Made by a program: the position numbers and the translations under genes. This document shows, piece by piece, positions 8,559 to 17,338 of a stretch of 64,000 nucleotides of DNA; the stretch's first letter is position 1, and the number at the start of each line of letters is the position of its first letter. The stretch lies in the NCBI RefSeq assembly GCF_000718305.1, contig NZ_JOFQ01000004.1:124001-188000 (forward strand), written 5' to 3'. This DNA is from Streptomyces niger (GTDB taxonomy: Bacteria > Actinomycetota > Actinomycetes > Streptomycetales > Streptomycetaceae). The notes below the pieces were generated by a model. The model was not told where the DNA came from and ran no database searches. It saw nothing but the letters and a program-made list of their open reading frames with translations.

Positions 8559-11273
8559 TCACGGGGACAGCGTCAGCGTGTCCTTCGTCGCGGCCTTGAC
8601 GGCCTTCTCGGAGAAGGCCCACGGCAGCAGTTCGCCCTTGACCCACTTGCCGGTCTGGTCGTCGTAGTGGGCGTCGTACGCGTGCCCCGAGGCGCCGGTG
8701 AGGTTGATCCAGCGCGACTTGTCGAGGTCGTCGAGGTTGACCACCATCCGCATCGAGGGCACCCAGACGACCTGGTAGCCGCCGGCCGCGTTCCAGCCGG
8801 TGGCGTCCACGGCCGCCTCGCCGCCGCCGAGGTTCCAGGGACCGCGGTTGAACAGGCCCTGCAGCATGCCGGGGCCGTCCGTGCCGAGGGTCTGGTTCCT
8901 CAGCGTCAGCTGGTGCAGGCGGCCCCAGCTCCAGGTGTTGATGTTCTTGCCGAGCTTGGCGGTCAGCTCGTAGCGCGCGTCCTTCATGGCGTGCGCGAGG
9001 AGCTGGTCGCGGTTCTTGTCACCGGGGCGGCCGGGCCGGTCCTCGGTCTTCCACCAGTCGTTCTCCGGGTCGTTCAGGATCTTCCGCACGACCTCGAACC
9101 AGCGGTCGCCGCCGTCGGGCTGGGCGGAGTCCTTGGCGCGCTCACCGCACTCGCGGACCCACTTCTGCAGGTCGTCGGCCGGACCGGTGGAGTCGGCCGG
9201 GTGGACCGTCAGGCACTGGCCCTCGACGCGCAGCTCCTTGGGCATCTTGTCGCCGAAGGCCAGCTTGAGGGTGTTGCGCCAGACCGCGTTGAAGTACGCG
9301 GCCGCCGCCGAGTCGGACTCCTGCGTGTAGTTCCAGCCCTCGAGGAGCTGCTGCGCCTCGCGGACGTACTTGTCCTTGATGTCGAGCTTCAGCAGGTACG
9401 GCGTGAGCAGTTCGGCGATCTCGCTGCTGTTGTCCAGCTGCATCGTCTGCATGTCGTGCGTGGAGATCTTGCCGCCGTCCTTGATCTTCGACTTGATCAG
9501 GTCGTCGATCCGCTGGCTGCGCGCTCCGTAGCCCCAGTCCCGGGTGAGCAGGTACGGGTACTTGTCCTGGTCGATCACGGCCTGGTTGGCGGTCACGATG
9601 TAGCCGCTCTTGGGGTTGAGCTCCCAGGGCAGCGCGGACTGCGGGACGTATCCGGTCCACTTGTAGGCGGGGTCCCAGCCCGGCGCCGGCAGCGAGCCGT
9701 CGCCCTTGCCGCGTACGGGGATCTTGCCGGGCGCCTGGTAACCGATGTTGCCCTTGGTGTCGGCGTAGATCAGGTTCTGCGACGGCACCTCGAAGTTGCG
9801 CGCCGCCTTGCGGAACCCGTCCCAGTCCGACGCCCGGTTCAGCTCGAACACGGCATCCATGGAGCGGCCGGGGCTGAGCGCGGTCCACTTCAGGGAGATG
9901 GCGTAGCCGTCACCGCGGTCGGGCGCGGAGTTGCCCACGGGGGCGTCCTTGCCGACCTTGGTCAGCTCGCTGTCACGGTCGGAGACCACGGGGCCGTTGT
10001 TGGTGGACCGCACGGTGATCGTGCGGCTGGCACCGCCGGCGACCTTGATGGTCTCCTTGCGGGTCGTGAAGGGCACCTCACGGTCGTCGTAGAGGTAGCC
10101 GTTCTCGCTGACCTTCTCCAGGTACAGGTCGGAGACGTCGGCCCCGAGGTTGGTCATGCCCCAGGAGATGTTCTGGTTGTGGCCGATGACCACGCCCGGC
10201 ATACCGGAGAACGTGAAGCCGGAGACGTTGTAGTGGCACTGCGGGCTCTGTGATCGGCAGTGCAGGCCCATCTGGTACCAGAGCGAGGGCATCTGGGGCG
10301 CCAGGTGCGGGTCGTTGGCCAGCAGCGGCTTGCCGGTGGTGGTGTGCTTGCCGGAGACCACCCAGGAGTTGGAGCCGATGCCGTTGCCGTTCGGGCCGAG
10401 CAGCGCGGGCACCTTGTCGAGGGTGTTCGAGAGCGAGGAGAGCTGGCCCTGAAGGTTCTGCGCGGCGCCGGCCGGACTGCCGGACTGCGTACTGCTCGGG
10501 GTGGCCTCGGGGTCGAACTCCTTGGTCCCCGGGTCGACGGCGCCGTTCTGCACGATCGGCTTGTTGCGGTCGTACGGGTACGACGGGTACAGCTCGGCGA
10601 TCTGCTTCTGGGAGAAGCGGCTCGTCATCAGGGACCGGTCGATCTCCTCCTTCATGTTGCCGCGCAGGTCCCAGGCCATGGCCTTGAGCCAGGCCACGGA
10701 GTCGGCCGGCTTCCACTTGCCGGGCTTGTAGTCGTTCTGCAGGCCGAGCGCCGCGTATTCGAGGGACAGCGCCGAGCCTTCGTGGTCCTCCAGGTAGGCG
10801 TTGACCCCGGCGGAGTAGGCGTCGAGGTACTTCTTGGTGCTGTCCGACAGCTTGGTGTCGTACTCCTTCTGCGCGGTCTCGTGCCAGCCGAGGGTGCGCA
10901 GGAACGAGTCGGTCTTCACCTGGCTCTTGCCGAACATCTCGGAGAGGCGCCCGGCCGTCATGTGGCGGCGGACGTCCATCTCCCAGAAGCGGTCCTGGGC
11001 CTGGACGTAGCCCTGGGCGCGGAAGAGGTCCTCATCGGAGTCGGCATAGATCTGCGGGATGCCGTTGCCGTCCCGCATGACGTCGACGGGGCTGGACAGG
11101 CCCGGCATCTTCAGGGACCCGGTGGTCTCCGGGTAGGAAGCGCGGACGGTGCTGACGCCCCAGAACGTCCCGTAGCCGACGCCCGCCACGAGCAGAAGCA
11201 CGACCAAGATGACGACGAGGCGGGCGCGCCGCCCCTTTTTCTTCGGAGCGGGGCCGGACTTGTTGGCGGGCAT
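8559..11273 (-). CDS. Penicillin acylase family protein (Ntn hydrolase), membrane-anchored
   Basis: Extracytoplasmic amidase of the penicillin/acyl-homoserine-lactone acylase superfamily (904 aa); such proteins are made as a precursor that self-cleaves to expose a catalytic serine. After a Lys/Arg-rich N-terminus comes one membrane segment (residues 19-37, LVVILVVLLLVAGVGYGTF). The alpha chain contains RDGNGIPQIYADSDEDLF; self-cleavage is expected at IG|SNSWVVSG, making Ser301 the nucleophile, followed by GKPLLANDPHL. ATG at 11273 has AAGGA six bases upstream. Members cleave acyl amides including beta-lactam side chains and quorum-sensing lactones; the substrate here cannot be told. It is divergent from the K+/H+ antiporter. 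Confidence 0.9.
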   Translation of the reverse strand: MPANKSGPAPKKKGRRARLVVILVVLLLVAGVGYGTFWGVSTVRASYPETTGSLKMPGLSSPVDVMRDGNGIPQIYADSDEDLFRAQGYVQAQDRFWEMDVRRHMTAGRLSEMFGKSQVKTDSFLRTLGWHETAQKEYDTKLSDSTKKYLDAYSAGVNAYLEDHEGSALSLEYAALGLQNDYKPGKWKPADSVAWLKAMAWDLRGNMKEEIDRSLMTSRFSQKQIAELYPSYPYDRNKPIVQNGAVDPGTKEFDPEATPSSTQSGSPAGAAQNLQGQLSSLSNTLDKVPALLGPNGNGIGSNSWVVSGKHTTTGKPLLANDPHLAPQMPSLWYQMGLHCRSQSPQCHYNVSGFTFSGMPGVVIGHNQNISWGMTNLGADVSDLYLEKVSENGYLYDDREVPFTTRKETIKVAGGASRTITVRSTNNGPVVSDRDSELTKVGKDAPVGNSAPDRGDGYAISLKWTALSPGRSMDAVFELNRASDWDGFRKAARNFEVPSQNLIYADTKGNIGYQAPGKIPVRGKGDGSLPAPGWDPAYKWTGYVPQSALPWELNPKSGYIVTANQAVIDQDKYPYLLTRDWGYGARSQRIDDLIKSKIKDGGKISTHDMQTMQLDNSSEIAELLTPYLLKLDIKDKYVREAQQLLEGWNYTQESDSAAAAYFNAVWRNTLKLAFGDKMPKELRVEGQCLTVHPADSTGPADDLQKWVRECGERAKDSAQPDGGDRWFEVVRKILNDPENDWWKTEDRPGRPGDKNRDQLLAHAMKDARYELTAKLGKNINTWSWGRLHQLTLRNQTLGTDGPGMLQGLFNRGPWNLGGGEAAVDATGWNAAGGYQVVWVPSMRMVVNLDDLDKSRWINLTGASGHAYDAHYDDQTGKWVKGELLPWAFSEKAVKAATKDTLTLSP

Positions 11274-11466
11274 CTCTGTCCTTCGAGGGGCAGGGTGGGA
11301 GTGCTGGAGCAACCATAGGCGCACCGGATCGGTGACCCCTACGCGGAGTCACCACCAACGGTCCCGATGTTCAAGCAATGGTAAATTGTTAGGGTCAGTA
11401 ACTAGATATAGTAAGTAAAATTCCGGGAGTGCTTCGCCCGGAAAACCACCAGGAAGGACCCGGCCC
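11274..11466. promoter_or_regulatory. Divergent promoter region, with leader hairpin before the antiporter
   Basis: The segment 11380-11425 is AT-rich (TAAATTGTTAGGGTCAG and TAGATATAGTAAG) and must hold promoters for the two divergent genes. A hairpin, TTCCGGG-9-CCCGGAA (11421-11443), lies in the presumed leader of the antiporter, 23 bases before its CTG start. I do not see a recognisable riboswitch fold. Confidence 0.5.
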
Positions 11467-12972
11467 CTGACTGTCGACCGCCTCAACGAACTCCTGCTGA
11501 TCTGCTCCTTCGTACTGCTCATCGCCGTGGCGGCCGTACGGATCTCCTCGCGCAGCGGGCTCCCCAGCCTGCTCGTCTACCTGGGGATCGGGGTCGCCAT
11601 AGGGTCGGACGGCATCGGAGTCCGGTTCAACAATGCCGAACTGACCCAGATCCTCGGCTATGCCGCACTTGTGGTGATCCTGGCCGAAGGCGGTCTGGGC
11701 ACGAAGTGGAAAGAGATCAGACCGGCCCTGCCCCAGGCCGCGTTGCTCTCCACCCTCGGAGTCGCGGTGAGCGTGGGGGTCACCGCGGCCGGTGCGCACT
11801 ATCTGGTCGGGCTGGAGTGGCGGCAGGCGCTCCTCATCGGCGCGGTGGTCTCCTCCACCGATGCCGCGGCGGTCTTCTCGGTGCTGCGCAGCGTGCCGCT
11901 GCCGGCCCGCCTCACCGGCGTCCTGGAGGCCGAATCCGGCTTCAACGACGCCCCGGTGGTCATCCTGGTCGTCGCGTTCTCCACCGCGGGCCCGGTCGAG
12001 CACTGGTACATCCTCATCGGCGAGATCGCCCTGGAGCTGGCCATCGGGGCCGCGATCGGCCTGGCGATCGGCTGGCTCGGCGCGTACGGCATGCGGCACG
12101 TGGCGCTGCCGGCCTCCGGGCTGTACCCGATCGCCGTCATGGCCATCGCCGTCTCCGCGTACGCCGCGGGCGCCCTCGCGCACGGCTCCGGCTTCCTCGC
12201 GGTCTACCTGGCGTCGATGGTGCTCGGGAACTCCAAGCTGCCGCACTCGGCGGCCACTCGCGGCTTCGCCGAGGGGCTGGGCTGGCTCGGCCAGATCGGC
12301 ATGTTCATCCTGCTCGGCCTGCTCGTCACGCCGCACAACCTGGGCGACGACATCCTGCCCGCCATCGTCATCGGGCTGATACTGACGTGTATCGCCCGCC
12401 CGCTGTCCGTGCTGTTCACCCTGCGGCCCTTCCATATGCCGTGGCGCGAGCAGGCGCTGCTCTCGTGGGCGGGACTGCGCGGCGCCGTGCCCATCGTGCT
12501 GGCGACGATCCCGATGGTCGGCAAGGTCCCCGAGAGCGAACGCGTCTTCAACATCGTGTTCGTCCTCGTGGTCGTCTACACCCTCGTGCAGGGCCCGACG
12601 CTGCCCTGGCTGGCCCGGCGGCTGCACATCGGCGACAAGGAGGAGGCCGCCGACCTCGGTATCGAGTCCGCGCCCCTGGAGCGGCTGCGCGGCCATCTCC
12701 TGTCGACCGCGATCGGCCCCCATTCGCGGATGCACGGCGTGGAGATCGCCGAGCTGCGGATGCCGACCGGCGCGGCGGTCACCCTCGTCGTCCGGGACGG
12801 CAAGAGCTTCGTACCGTCCCCCACGACCGTTCTGCGACGCGGTGACGAGCTCCTGGTCGTCGCCACCGACCCGGTGCGGGACGCCGCCGAGCGGCGCCTC
12901 CAGGCGGTCTCCCAGGGCGGCAAGCTGGCGGGCTGGCTCGGTACGAGCGGGGCGTCGGCGCCCCGGAGATGA
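11467..12972 (+). CDS. Potassium/proton antiporter (CPA1 type) with TrkA-C domain
   Basis: Membrane antiporter of 501 aa that exchanges K+ (or Na+) for protons. About twelve hydrophobic segments fill residues 1-390; the ion-site region STDAAAVFSVLR followed by AESGFNDAPVV carries the conserved acidic residues of CPA-type exchangers. Residues ~410-490 form a TrkA-C regulatory domain (PHSRMHGVEIAELRMPTGAA ... LRRGDELLVVATD), a known ligand-sensing module. The start is CTG at 11467: AGGAAGGA precedes it by eight bases and the resulting LTVDRLNELLLIC matches family N-termini; the first ATG-like codon would remove half of helix 1. A GC-rich hairpin follows the stop. Confidence 0.88.
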   Translation: MTVDRLNELLLICSFVLLIAVAAVRISSRSGLPSLLVYLGIGVAIGSDGIGVRFNNAELTQILGYAALVVILAEGGLGTKWKEIRPALPQAALLSTLGVAVSVGVTAAGAHYLVGLEWRQALLIGAVVSSTDAAAVFSVLRSVPLPARLTGVLEAESGFNDAPVVILVVAFSTAGPVEHWYILIGEIALELAIGAAIGLAIGWLGAYGMRHVALPASGLYPIAVMAIAVSAYAAGALAHGSGFLAVYLASMVLGNSKLPHSAATRGFAEGLGWLGQIGMFILLGLLVTPHNLGDDILPAIVIGLILTCIARPLSVLFTLRPFHMPWREQALLSWAGLRGAVPIVLATIPMVGKVPESERVFNIVFVLVVVYTLVQGPTLPWLARRLHIGDKEEAADLGIESAPLERLRGHLLSTAIGPHSRMHGVEIAELRMPTGAAVTLVVRDGKSFVPSPTTVLRRGDELLVVATDPVRDAAERRLQAVSQGGKLAGWLGTSGASAPRR

Positions 12973-13017
12973 GGGGCGGGCGCGGCTCTCCCGTAGTGGA
13001 CGGAGCCCCGCCCCTCA
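12971..13017 (+). terminator. Terminator hairpin, and contents of the 330-bp gap
   Basis: GAGGGGCGGG...CTC pairs with GAGCCCCGCCCCTC (a small bulge in the left arm) directly after the antiporter stop. The rest of the gap to 13302 contains a lower-GC stretch with TAGCATGGAAATGCAATGC (13100-13118), probably the promoter of the MFS gene, and no further gene that I can support. Confidence 0.7.
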
Positions 13018-13302
13018 AGGCGCGGTCGCCGCCCCGCCGTTCCCAGGTGTGGGACGCATCTCACCACGTGGATCGCAGGCCGCGGCGCCCTTTCGCCTGT
13101 AGCATGGAAATGCAATGCACGACACCCACTCTGCCTGATGCAGAGCTGGCGCGACCGCTCGGCGGCCGCGGTCCCCTGCGTGACGCAGCCACCTCTCAGG
13201 TGCGGACCCGGTATCACTCGGTCCAGCGCGAGAGGACAGCTCTCGGCGCGTTCTCCGTGACCACCTCACGGGCGCGTCACCAGGCGGCAGAAAGGCTTGG
13301 CC

Positions 13303-14631
13303 GTGGCATCCACGGTCCAGAACGCATCACCGGTCCAGGACGAGTCGGCGACCGCTGGCAGCACTCCTACCGGCAACTCCTCCGGCAAGCGCCCCGGATA
13401 CGGGCAACTGCTGCGCACTCCGGGAGCGTGGACGTTCGTCCTGCCCGGCTTCCTGGCCCGGCAGCCCTTCGCGATGCTCACCATCGGCATCGTCCTGCTC
13501 GTCCAGCACACCACCGGCTCCTTCGGCACCGCGGGCGCGGTGTCCGCCGCCACCGGCATCTCCATGGCGCTGTTCGCCCCGCAGAGCGGCAAGCTCGCCG
13601 ACCGCTTCGGGCAGCGCGCCGTGCTGCTCCCCGGGGTGGCCGTGCACACCGCCTCCGTGGCGGCACTGATCACCCTGGCACTGCTGCACGCGCCGCTGTG
13701 GGCGCTGTTGGCCGTCGCGGTCCCCACGGGCGCCTCGACGCCTCAGGTGGGGCCGATGGTGCGCGCACGATGGGCGGCGCGGCTGAGCGACAGCCCGCTG
13801 ATGTCCACCGCGGCCGCGTTCGAGTCCGTGACCGACGAGTTCACCTTCGTCGTGGGCCCGGTGCTGGCCACCGCCCTGTGCACGAGCGTCCACCCGGCGG
13901 CCGGGCTGGTCGCCGAGGCCGTACTGACGCTGGCCGGCGGCCTGCTCTTCGCGTCGCAGCACCGCAGCCAGCCGACCGCGCACCGCACGAAGCAGACCGG
14001 CGAGAAGCGCGTCTCGGCCCTCTCCGTGCCCGGCGTACGGGTGCTCATCGCCGTCTTCCTCGGCATCGGCTCGGTCTTCGGCGGCATGCAGGTCTCGTTG
14101 ACGGCCTTCACGGAGTCCATCGGGCAGCCGGGCATCAACGGCGTGCTCTACGGCATCTTCGCGGCGGGCAACATGACCGCGGGCATCGTCTGCGGCGCGA
14201 TCGCATGGAAGACCGGCCCGCGCCGCCGACTGCTCGTCGCCTACGGGCTGCTGGCGCTGGCCACCACCCCGCTCTGGGCGCTCACCGCGGTTCCGCTGCT
14301 GGGCGCCACCGGCCTGGTGGTCGGCCTGTGCATCGCGCCGGCCCTGATCACCGGCTACACGCTGGTCGAGTCCCTGGTGCCGGCCTCGGCCCGTACGGAG
14401 GCGTTCACGTGGCTCACGGGTGCGGTGGCGCTGGGCCAGGCCGCGGCCGCCACGACCGCGGGGCAGCTCGCGGACCGCTTCGGGCCCAGCGCCGGTTTCC
14501 TCGTGCCGCTGGCCGGTACGGCGCTGGCCTTCCTGGTGCTCGCGAGCCTGCGCGGACGCCTGATTTCGCCCGGTAAGGGACGGGTCGCGGCGCGTGGAGT
14601 CGGTCACCGTACGCCGGTCACAGTGGACTGA
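13303..14631 (+). CDS. MFS transporter
   Basis: Major-facilitator transporter of 442 aa with about twelve hydrophobic segments. The inter-helix 2-3 motif is GKLADRFGQRAVLLPG; a related GQLADRFGP occurs late in the second half, reflecting the internal duplication. MFS members of this type export small molecules; the substrate is not evident. GTG at 13303 is preferred because AGAAAGG lies seven bases before it; TTG at 13297 is possible. It is followed by the CIRCE-like element and fmdB, but nothing suggests joint control. Confidence 0.82.
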   Translation: MASTVQNASPVQDESATAGSTPTGNSSGKRPGYGQLLRTPGAWTFVLPGFLARQPFAMLTIGIVLLVQHTTGSFGTAGAVSAATGISMALFAPQSGKLADRFGQRAVLLPGVAVHTASVAALITLALLHAPLWALLAVAVPTGASTPQVGPMVRARWAARLSDSPLMSTAAAFESVTDEFTFVVGPVLATALCTSVHPAAGLVAEAVLTLAGGLLFASQHRSQPTAHRTKQTGEKRVSALSVPGVRVLIAVFLGIGSVFGGMQVSLTAFTESIGQPGINGVLYGIFAAGNMTAGIVCGAIAWKTGPRRRLLVAYGLLALATTPLWALTAVPLLGATGLVVGLCIAPALITGYTLVESLVPASARTEAFTWLTGAVALGQAAAATTAGQLADRFGPSAGFLVPLAGTALAFLVLASLRGRLISPGKGRVAARGVGHRTPVTVD

Positions 14632-14661
14632 CGCGCCGGAATACTGCACTATGGATCGTCG

Positions 14662-14688
14662 TTAGCACTCAATGAGTGAGAGTGCCAG
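14662..14688 (+). promoter_or_regulatory. CIRCE-like inverted repeat (HrcA operator candidate)
   Basis: TTAGCACTC-N9-GAGTGCCAG: the left arm is a perfect match and the right arm matches 7 of 9 positions of the CIRCE consensus TTAGCACTC-N9-GAGTGCTAA, with exactly nine spacer bases. It ends 11 bases before the GTG of fmdB and runs into its AGGAGG ribosome site. This is the classic position of HrcA-bound repeats in heat-shock gene leaders. Confidence 0.75.
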
Positions 14689-14699
14689 GAGGAAGACAA

Positions 14700-15029
14700 G
14701 TGCCGACCTACCAGTACCAGTGCACCGAGTGCGGCGAGGGCCTCGAGGCCGTCCAGAAGTTCACCGATGACGCACTCACCGAGTGCCCGAACTGCCAGGG
14801 CCGTCTGAAGAAGGTCTTCTCGGCGGTCGGCATCGTCTTCAAGGGCTCCGGCTTCTACCGGAACGACAGCCGCGGTTCCTCGTCGAGCAGCAGCCCGGCG
14901 TCGACCTCTTCGTCGAGCTCGTCCTCCTCGTCGAGCGGCTCCGACAGCAAGTCGTCGAGCTCCTCCTCGACCACCTCCGGCAGCAGCTCCGCCTCGACCA
15001 CGTCGAGCACCAGCAGCTCCGCCGCCTGA
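14700..15029 (+). CDS. FmdB family zinc-ribbon protein with serine-rich tail
   Basis: Small putative regulatory or chaperone-like protein (109 aa). Residues 1-40 are the FmdB zinc ribbon: YQYQCTECGEGLE and ECPNCQGRLKKV supply two CxxC knuckles, followed by FSAVGIVFKGSGFYRND. The last ~55 residues are almost pure Ser/Thr, typical of Streptomyces members. GTG at 14700 follows AGGAGG. The leader contains a CIRCE-type repeat, so expression is probably repressed by HrcA and induced by heat or protein damage. A perfect terminator hairpin lies just downstream, so the gene is monocistronic. Confidence 0.9.
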   Translation: MPTYQYQCTECGEGLEAVQKFTDDALTECPNCQGRLKKVFSAVGIVFKGSGFYRNDSRGSSSSSSPASTSSSSSSSSSSGSDSKSSSSSSTTSGSSSASTTSSTSSSAA

Positions 15030-15037
15030 CAACGCTC

Positions 15038-15076
15038 CCCGAGGACCCCGCCGTCGCCCGACGGCGGGGTCCTCGG
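15038..15076 (+). terminator. Strong terminator after fmdB
   Basis: CCGAGGACCCCGCCGTC pairs with GACGGCGGGGTCCTCGG around a loop of about five bases, nine bases after the fmdB stop. Confidence 0.85.
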
Positions 15077-15128
15077 CATTCCGTCGTACGCGGCCGATTC
15101 GGGGCCATGGGCCGGTAGTCTGCCGGGC

Positions 15129-15962
15129 ATGGCGGACGCGGAGATCGGCGTGATCGGCGGTTCGGGCTTCTACTCCTTCCTCGACGAGGTGACCGAGGTC
15201 ACGGTCGAAACCCCGTACGGGCCGCCCAGCGACTCGCTCTTCCTCGGGCAGGTCGCCGGCCGGCAGGTCGCCTTCCTGCCCCGGCACGGCCGCGGCCACC
15301 ACCTCCCGCCGCACCGCATCAACTACCGCGCCAACCTGTGGGCGCTGCGCGCGGCCGGCGTCCGCCAGGTCCTGGGCCCGTGCGCCGTCGGCGGCCTGCG
15401 TCCGGAGTTCGGGCCGGGCACGCTCCTCGTGCCGGACCAGATCGTGGACCGCACGAAAACCCGCACGCAGACGTACTTCGACGGGGTGCCGCTCCCGGAC
15501 GGGAGCATGCCGAACGTCGTGCACACCGCCTTCGCCGACCCGTACTGCCCGGTCGGCCGCCGGGCGGCCGTCGACGCGGCACGCGGGCGCGACTGGGAAC
15601 CGGTCGACGGCGGCACGCTCGTGGTCGTCGAGGGCCCTCGCTTCTCCACCCGCGCGGAGTCCCGCTGGCACGCCGCGCAGGGCTGGTCGGTGGTCGGCAT
15701 GACGGGCCACCCCGAAGCCGTCCTGGCCCGCGAACTGGGCCTCTGCTACACCTCACTGACCCTGGTCACGGACCTGGACGCGGGCGCCGAGGCCGGTACC
15801 GGCGTCTCCCACGACGAGGTGCTGCGGGTCTTCGCCGAGAACATCGGCCGGCTGCGCGAGGTCCTCTTCGACGCGGTGGCCGCCCTGCCGGCGACTGCGG
15901 GGCGCGACTGCGCATGCGCCGCCGGCCACGGCGACCGCGAGTTGGGGATCGAGCTGCCCTGA
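15129..15962 (+). CDS. mtnP: S-methyl-5'-thioadenosine phosphorylase
   Basis: Phosphorolytically cleaves methylthioadenosine to adenine and methylthioribose-1-phosphate, in polyamine by-product salvage. The 277-aa protein shows IGVIGGSGFYSFL at the N-terminus, RHGRGHHLPPHRINYRANL for phosphate and ribose contacts, EGPRFSTRAESR, and SVVGMTGHPEAVLARE, where the MTAP family has its purine-site methionine and specificity residues. ATG at 15129. The tail is slightly longer than usual. It stands alone between fmdB and mscL. Confidence 0.92.
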   Translation: MADAEIGVIGGSGFYSFLDEVTEVTVETPYGPPSDSLFLGQVAGRQVAFLPRHGRGHHLPPHRINYRANLWALRAAGVRQVLGPCAVGGLRPEFGPGTLLVPDQIVDRTKTRTQTYFDGVPLPDGSMPNVVHTAFADPYCPVGRRAAVDAARGRDWEPVDGGTLVVVEGPRFSTRAESRWHAAQGWSVVGMTGHPEAVLARELGLCYTSLTLVTDLDAGAEAGTGVSHDEVLRVFAENIGRLREVLFDAVAALPATAGRDCACAAGHGDRELGIELP

Positions 15963-16132
15963 CGGCGGGCCGCCCACCCTCGCGGGTGACGGGGATGTAC
16001 ACAACCAGCGGGTAGCCGCTCCACCCGTCCACAGGCCCCGCGGTCTTCGCCGAATTCGGTCAGGGTGGTCACGACCGACGGCCCGGCGCACCGACGCCGG
16101 GCGCGTGCCCCCCTGCTCCGGCGGTGACCGTC

Positions 16133-16465
16133 ATGACACCTTCCCCCTACACCAACCCTCCGCTCCCCGCACCCCCGTTGTGTGAGGTTCCACACTTCGA
16201 GCCATTCCGCATCCGCGGTGCGCGACGCCGATGCACACCCCTGCCGAGAACCCGGTGGTACGCCGTTTTCGCTGGCCTGGCAGCCATGGCGGCCGCGCTG
16301 GCCATCGCCGCACCGGCCGACGAATCCCGCGCCGAGGGCGGTTTCGACCATTCCGTTCTACTGGCCGATACGCACGCGGCAAGCAAAACTGGTGCGAACG
16401 GTGGGACGGCCACGCGATGTCGCAATGTGGCGATTTCGCCCCGTACGGCGGTAACGCCATGCTGA
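16133..16465 (+). pseudogene. Possible decayed SAF/CpaB-type secreted protein, or small one-TM protein
   Basis: An open frame of 110 aa has a Pro-rich start, FEPFRIRGARRRC and one membrane segment (YAVFAGLAAMAAALAIAA). In other streptomycetes, from memory, the slot beside mscL holds a SAF/CpaB-like protein with this kind of N-terminus (proline-rich, PFxPxRxRG, Arg-rich, one helix). Here the SAF domain is missing: after residue ~60 the codon bias collapses and GC drops. I infer a remnant, but an authentic small membrane protein is not excluded. The remainder of the 15963-16597 gap shows no gene; 16480-16590 probably holds the mscL promoter. Confidence 0.35.
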
Positions 16466-16597
16466 TCCGTACTCACACTCCGTTCACACCTCGGTCCCTT
16501 TTGACCGTTTGGGCGGCTGCGTTCCACCGTTTCGTAAGTTGTGCCGATGCTCCGGGCGGGCGCGGCATCCGTAGTGCGTGTGAGAAGAGGCTGTCAG

Positions 16598-17125
16598 GTG
16601 AGCGACGAGAAGAACGGCGTCCTGCAGGGATTCAAGGAATTCCTGCTGCGCGGCAACGTGATCGAGCTTGCGGTTGCCGTCGTGGTCGGAGCCGCGTTCA
16701 CCAACATCGTGAACGCTGTGGTGAAGGGCGTCATCAACCCGATCGTCGGCGCACTCGGGTCGCAGAACCTCGACCATTACAAGTCGTGCCTGAGCGCCTC
16801 GTGCCACCCGGACCCGAAGACCGGCGAATTCACCGACGGCATCTACATCCTCTGGGGCTCGGTGCTCAGCGCCGCGCTGACGTTCCTGATCACCGCCGCG
16901 GTCGTCTACTTCCTCATGATCCTTCCGATGAACAAGTGGAAGGCACGCCAGGAGGCCAAGAAGCCGGTCGAGGAGGAGCCGGTGGACCCGACCGAGGTCG
17001 AGCTGCTGATGCAGATCCGCGATGCGCTGGTCAGCCAGCGGAACGGCGCGGAGCCCGGCACGGGCGCGAACGCGATTCCCGGCCCCGCCGCCGGCCCCGT
17101 CTCCACGGACAAGTCGCAGAACTGA
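16598..17125 (+). CDS. mscL: Large-conductance mechanosensitive channel MscL
   Basis: Homopentameric channel that opens under membrane tension to release solutes after osmotic downshock. The 175-aa protein begins with GFKEFLLRGNVIELAVAVVV (amphipathic S1 plus TM1) and AAFTNIVNAVVKGVINP, then a periplasmic loop with two cysteines (SCLSASCHPDPKTGE), and TM2 (VLSAALTFLITAAVVYFLMI). The cytoplasmic C-terminal bundle is followed by ~25 disordered residues. GTG at 17-aa after a spurious longer frame, at 16598, has GAAGAGG upstream and gives the canonical N-terminus. The cysteine pair in the loop is not general for MscL. Confidence 0.93.
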   Translation: MSDEKNGVLQGFKEFLLRGNVIELAVAVVVGAAFTNIVNAVVKGVINPIVGALGSQNLDHYKSCLSASCHPDPKTGEFTDGIYILWGSVLSAALTFLITAAVVYFLMILPMNKWKARQEAKKPVEEEPVDPTEVELLMQIRDALVSQRNGAEPGTGANAIPGPAAGPVSTDKSQN

Positions 17126-17208
17126 CGCGGACGGCCGCCCCACGCCACAGCCACGGCTCTCCGGACAGCAGCGCGAACAGCTCTCCGGAGAGCCACAGCG
17201 GAGGCCCT

Positions 17209-17300
17209 GCGGGAAGCCGCGGAAGAGATCTCGCGGCAAGCCGTGGAAGAGGTCCCGCGGGAAGCCGCGGAGGAGGCCTCGCCGGGAGCCTCGGAGACGG
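17209..17300 (+). repeat. 24-bp tandem repeat, about 3.8 copies
   Basis: Units start at 17209, 17233, 17257 and 17281 (a partial copy) with the pattern GCGGGAAGCCGCGGAAGAGG plus four bases; copies differ at a few positions. It lies between the mscL stop and the convergent small gene, outside both coding regions. Confidence 0.85.
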
Positions 17301-17338
17301 CGTTTCCGGAGGGCTGTCGGCGCGGCTCCACGGAGCCG

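Noticed and set aside
11421..11443. Leader hairpin as a c-di-AMP (ydaO) riboswitch for the K+/H+ antiporter
   Set aside because: Only one simple hairpin is visible; the long multi-helix ydaO fold and its conserved elements are not seen in the short leader.
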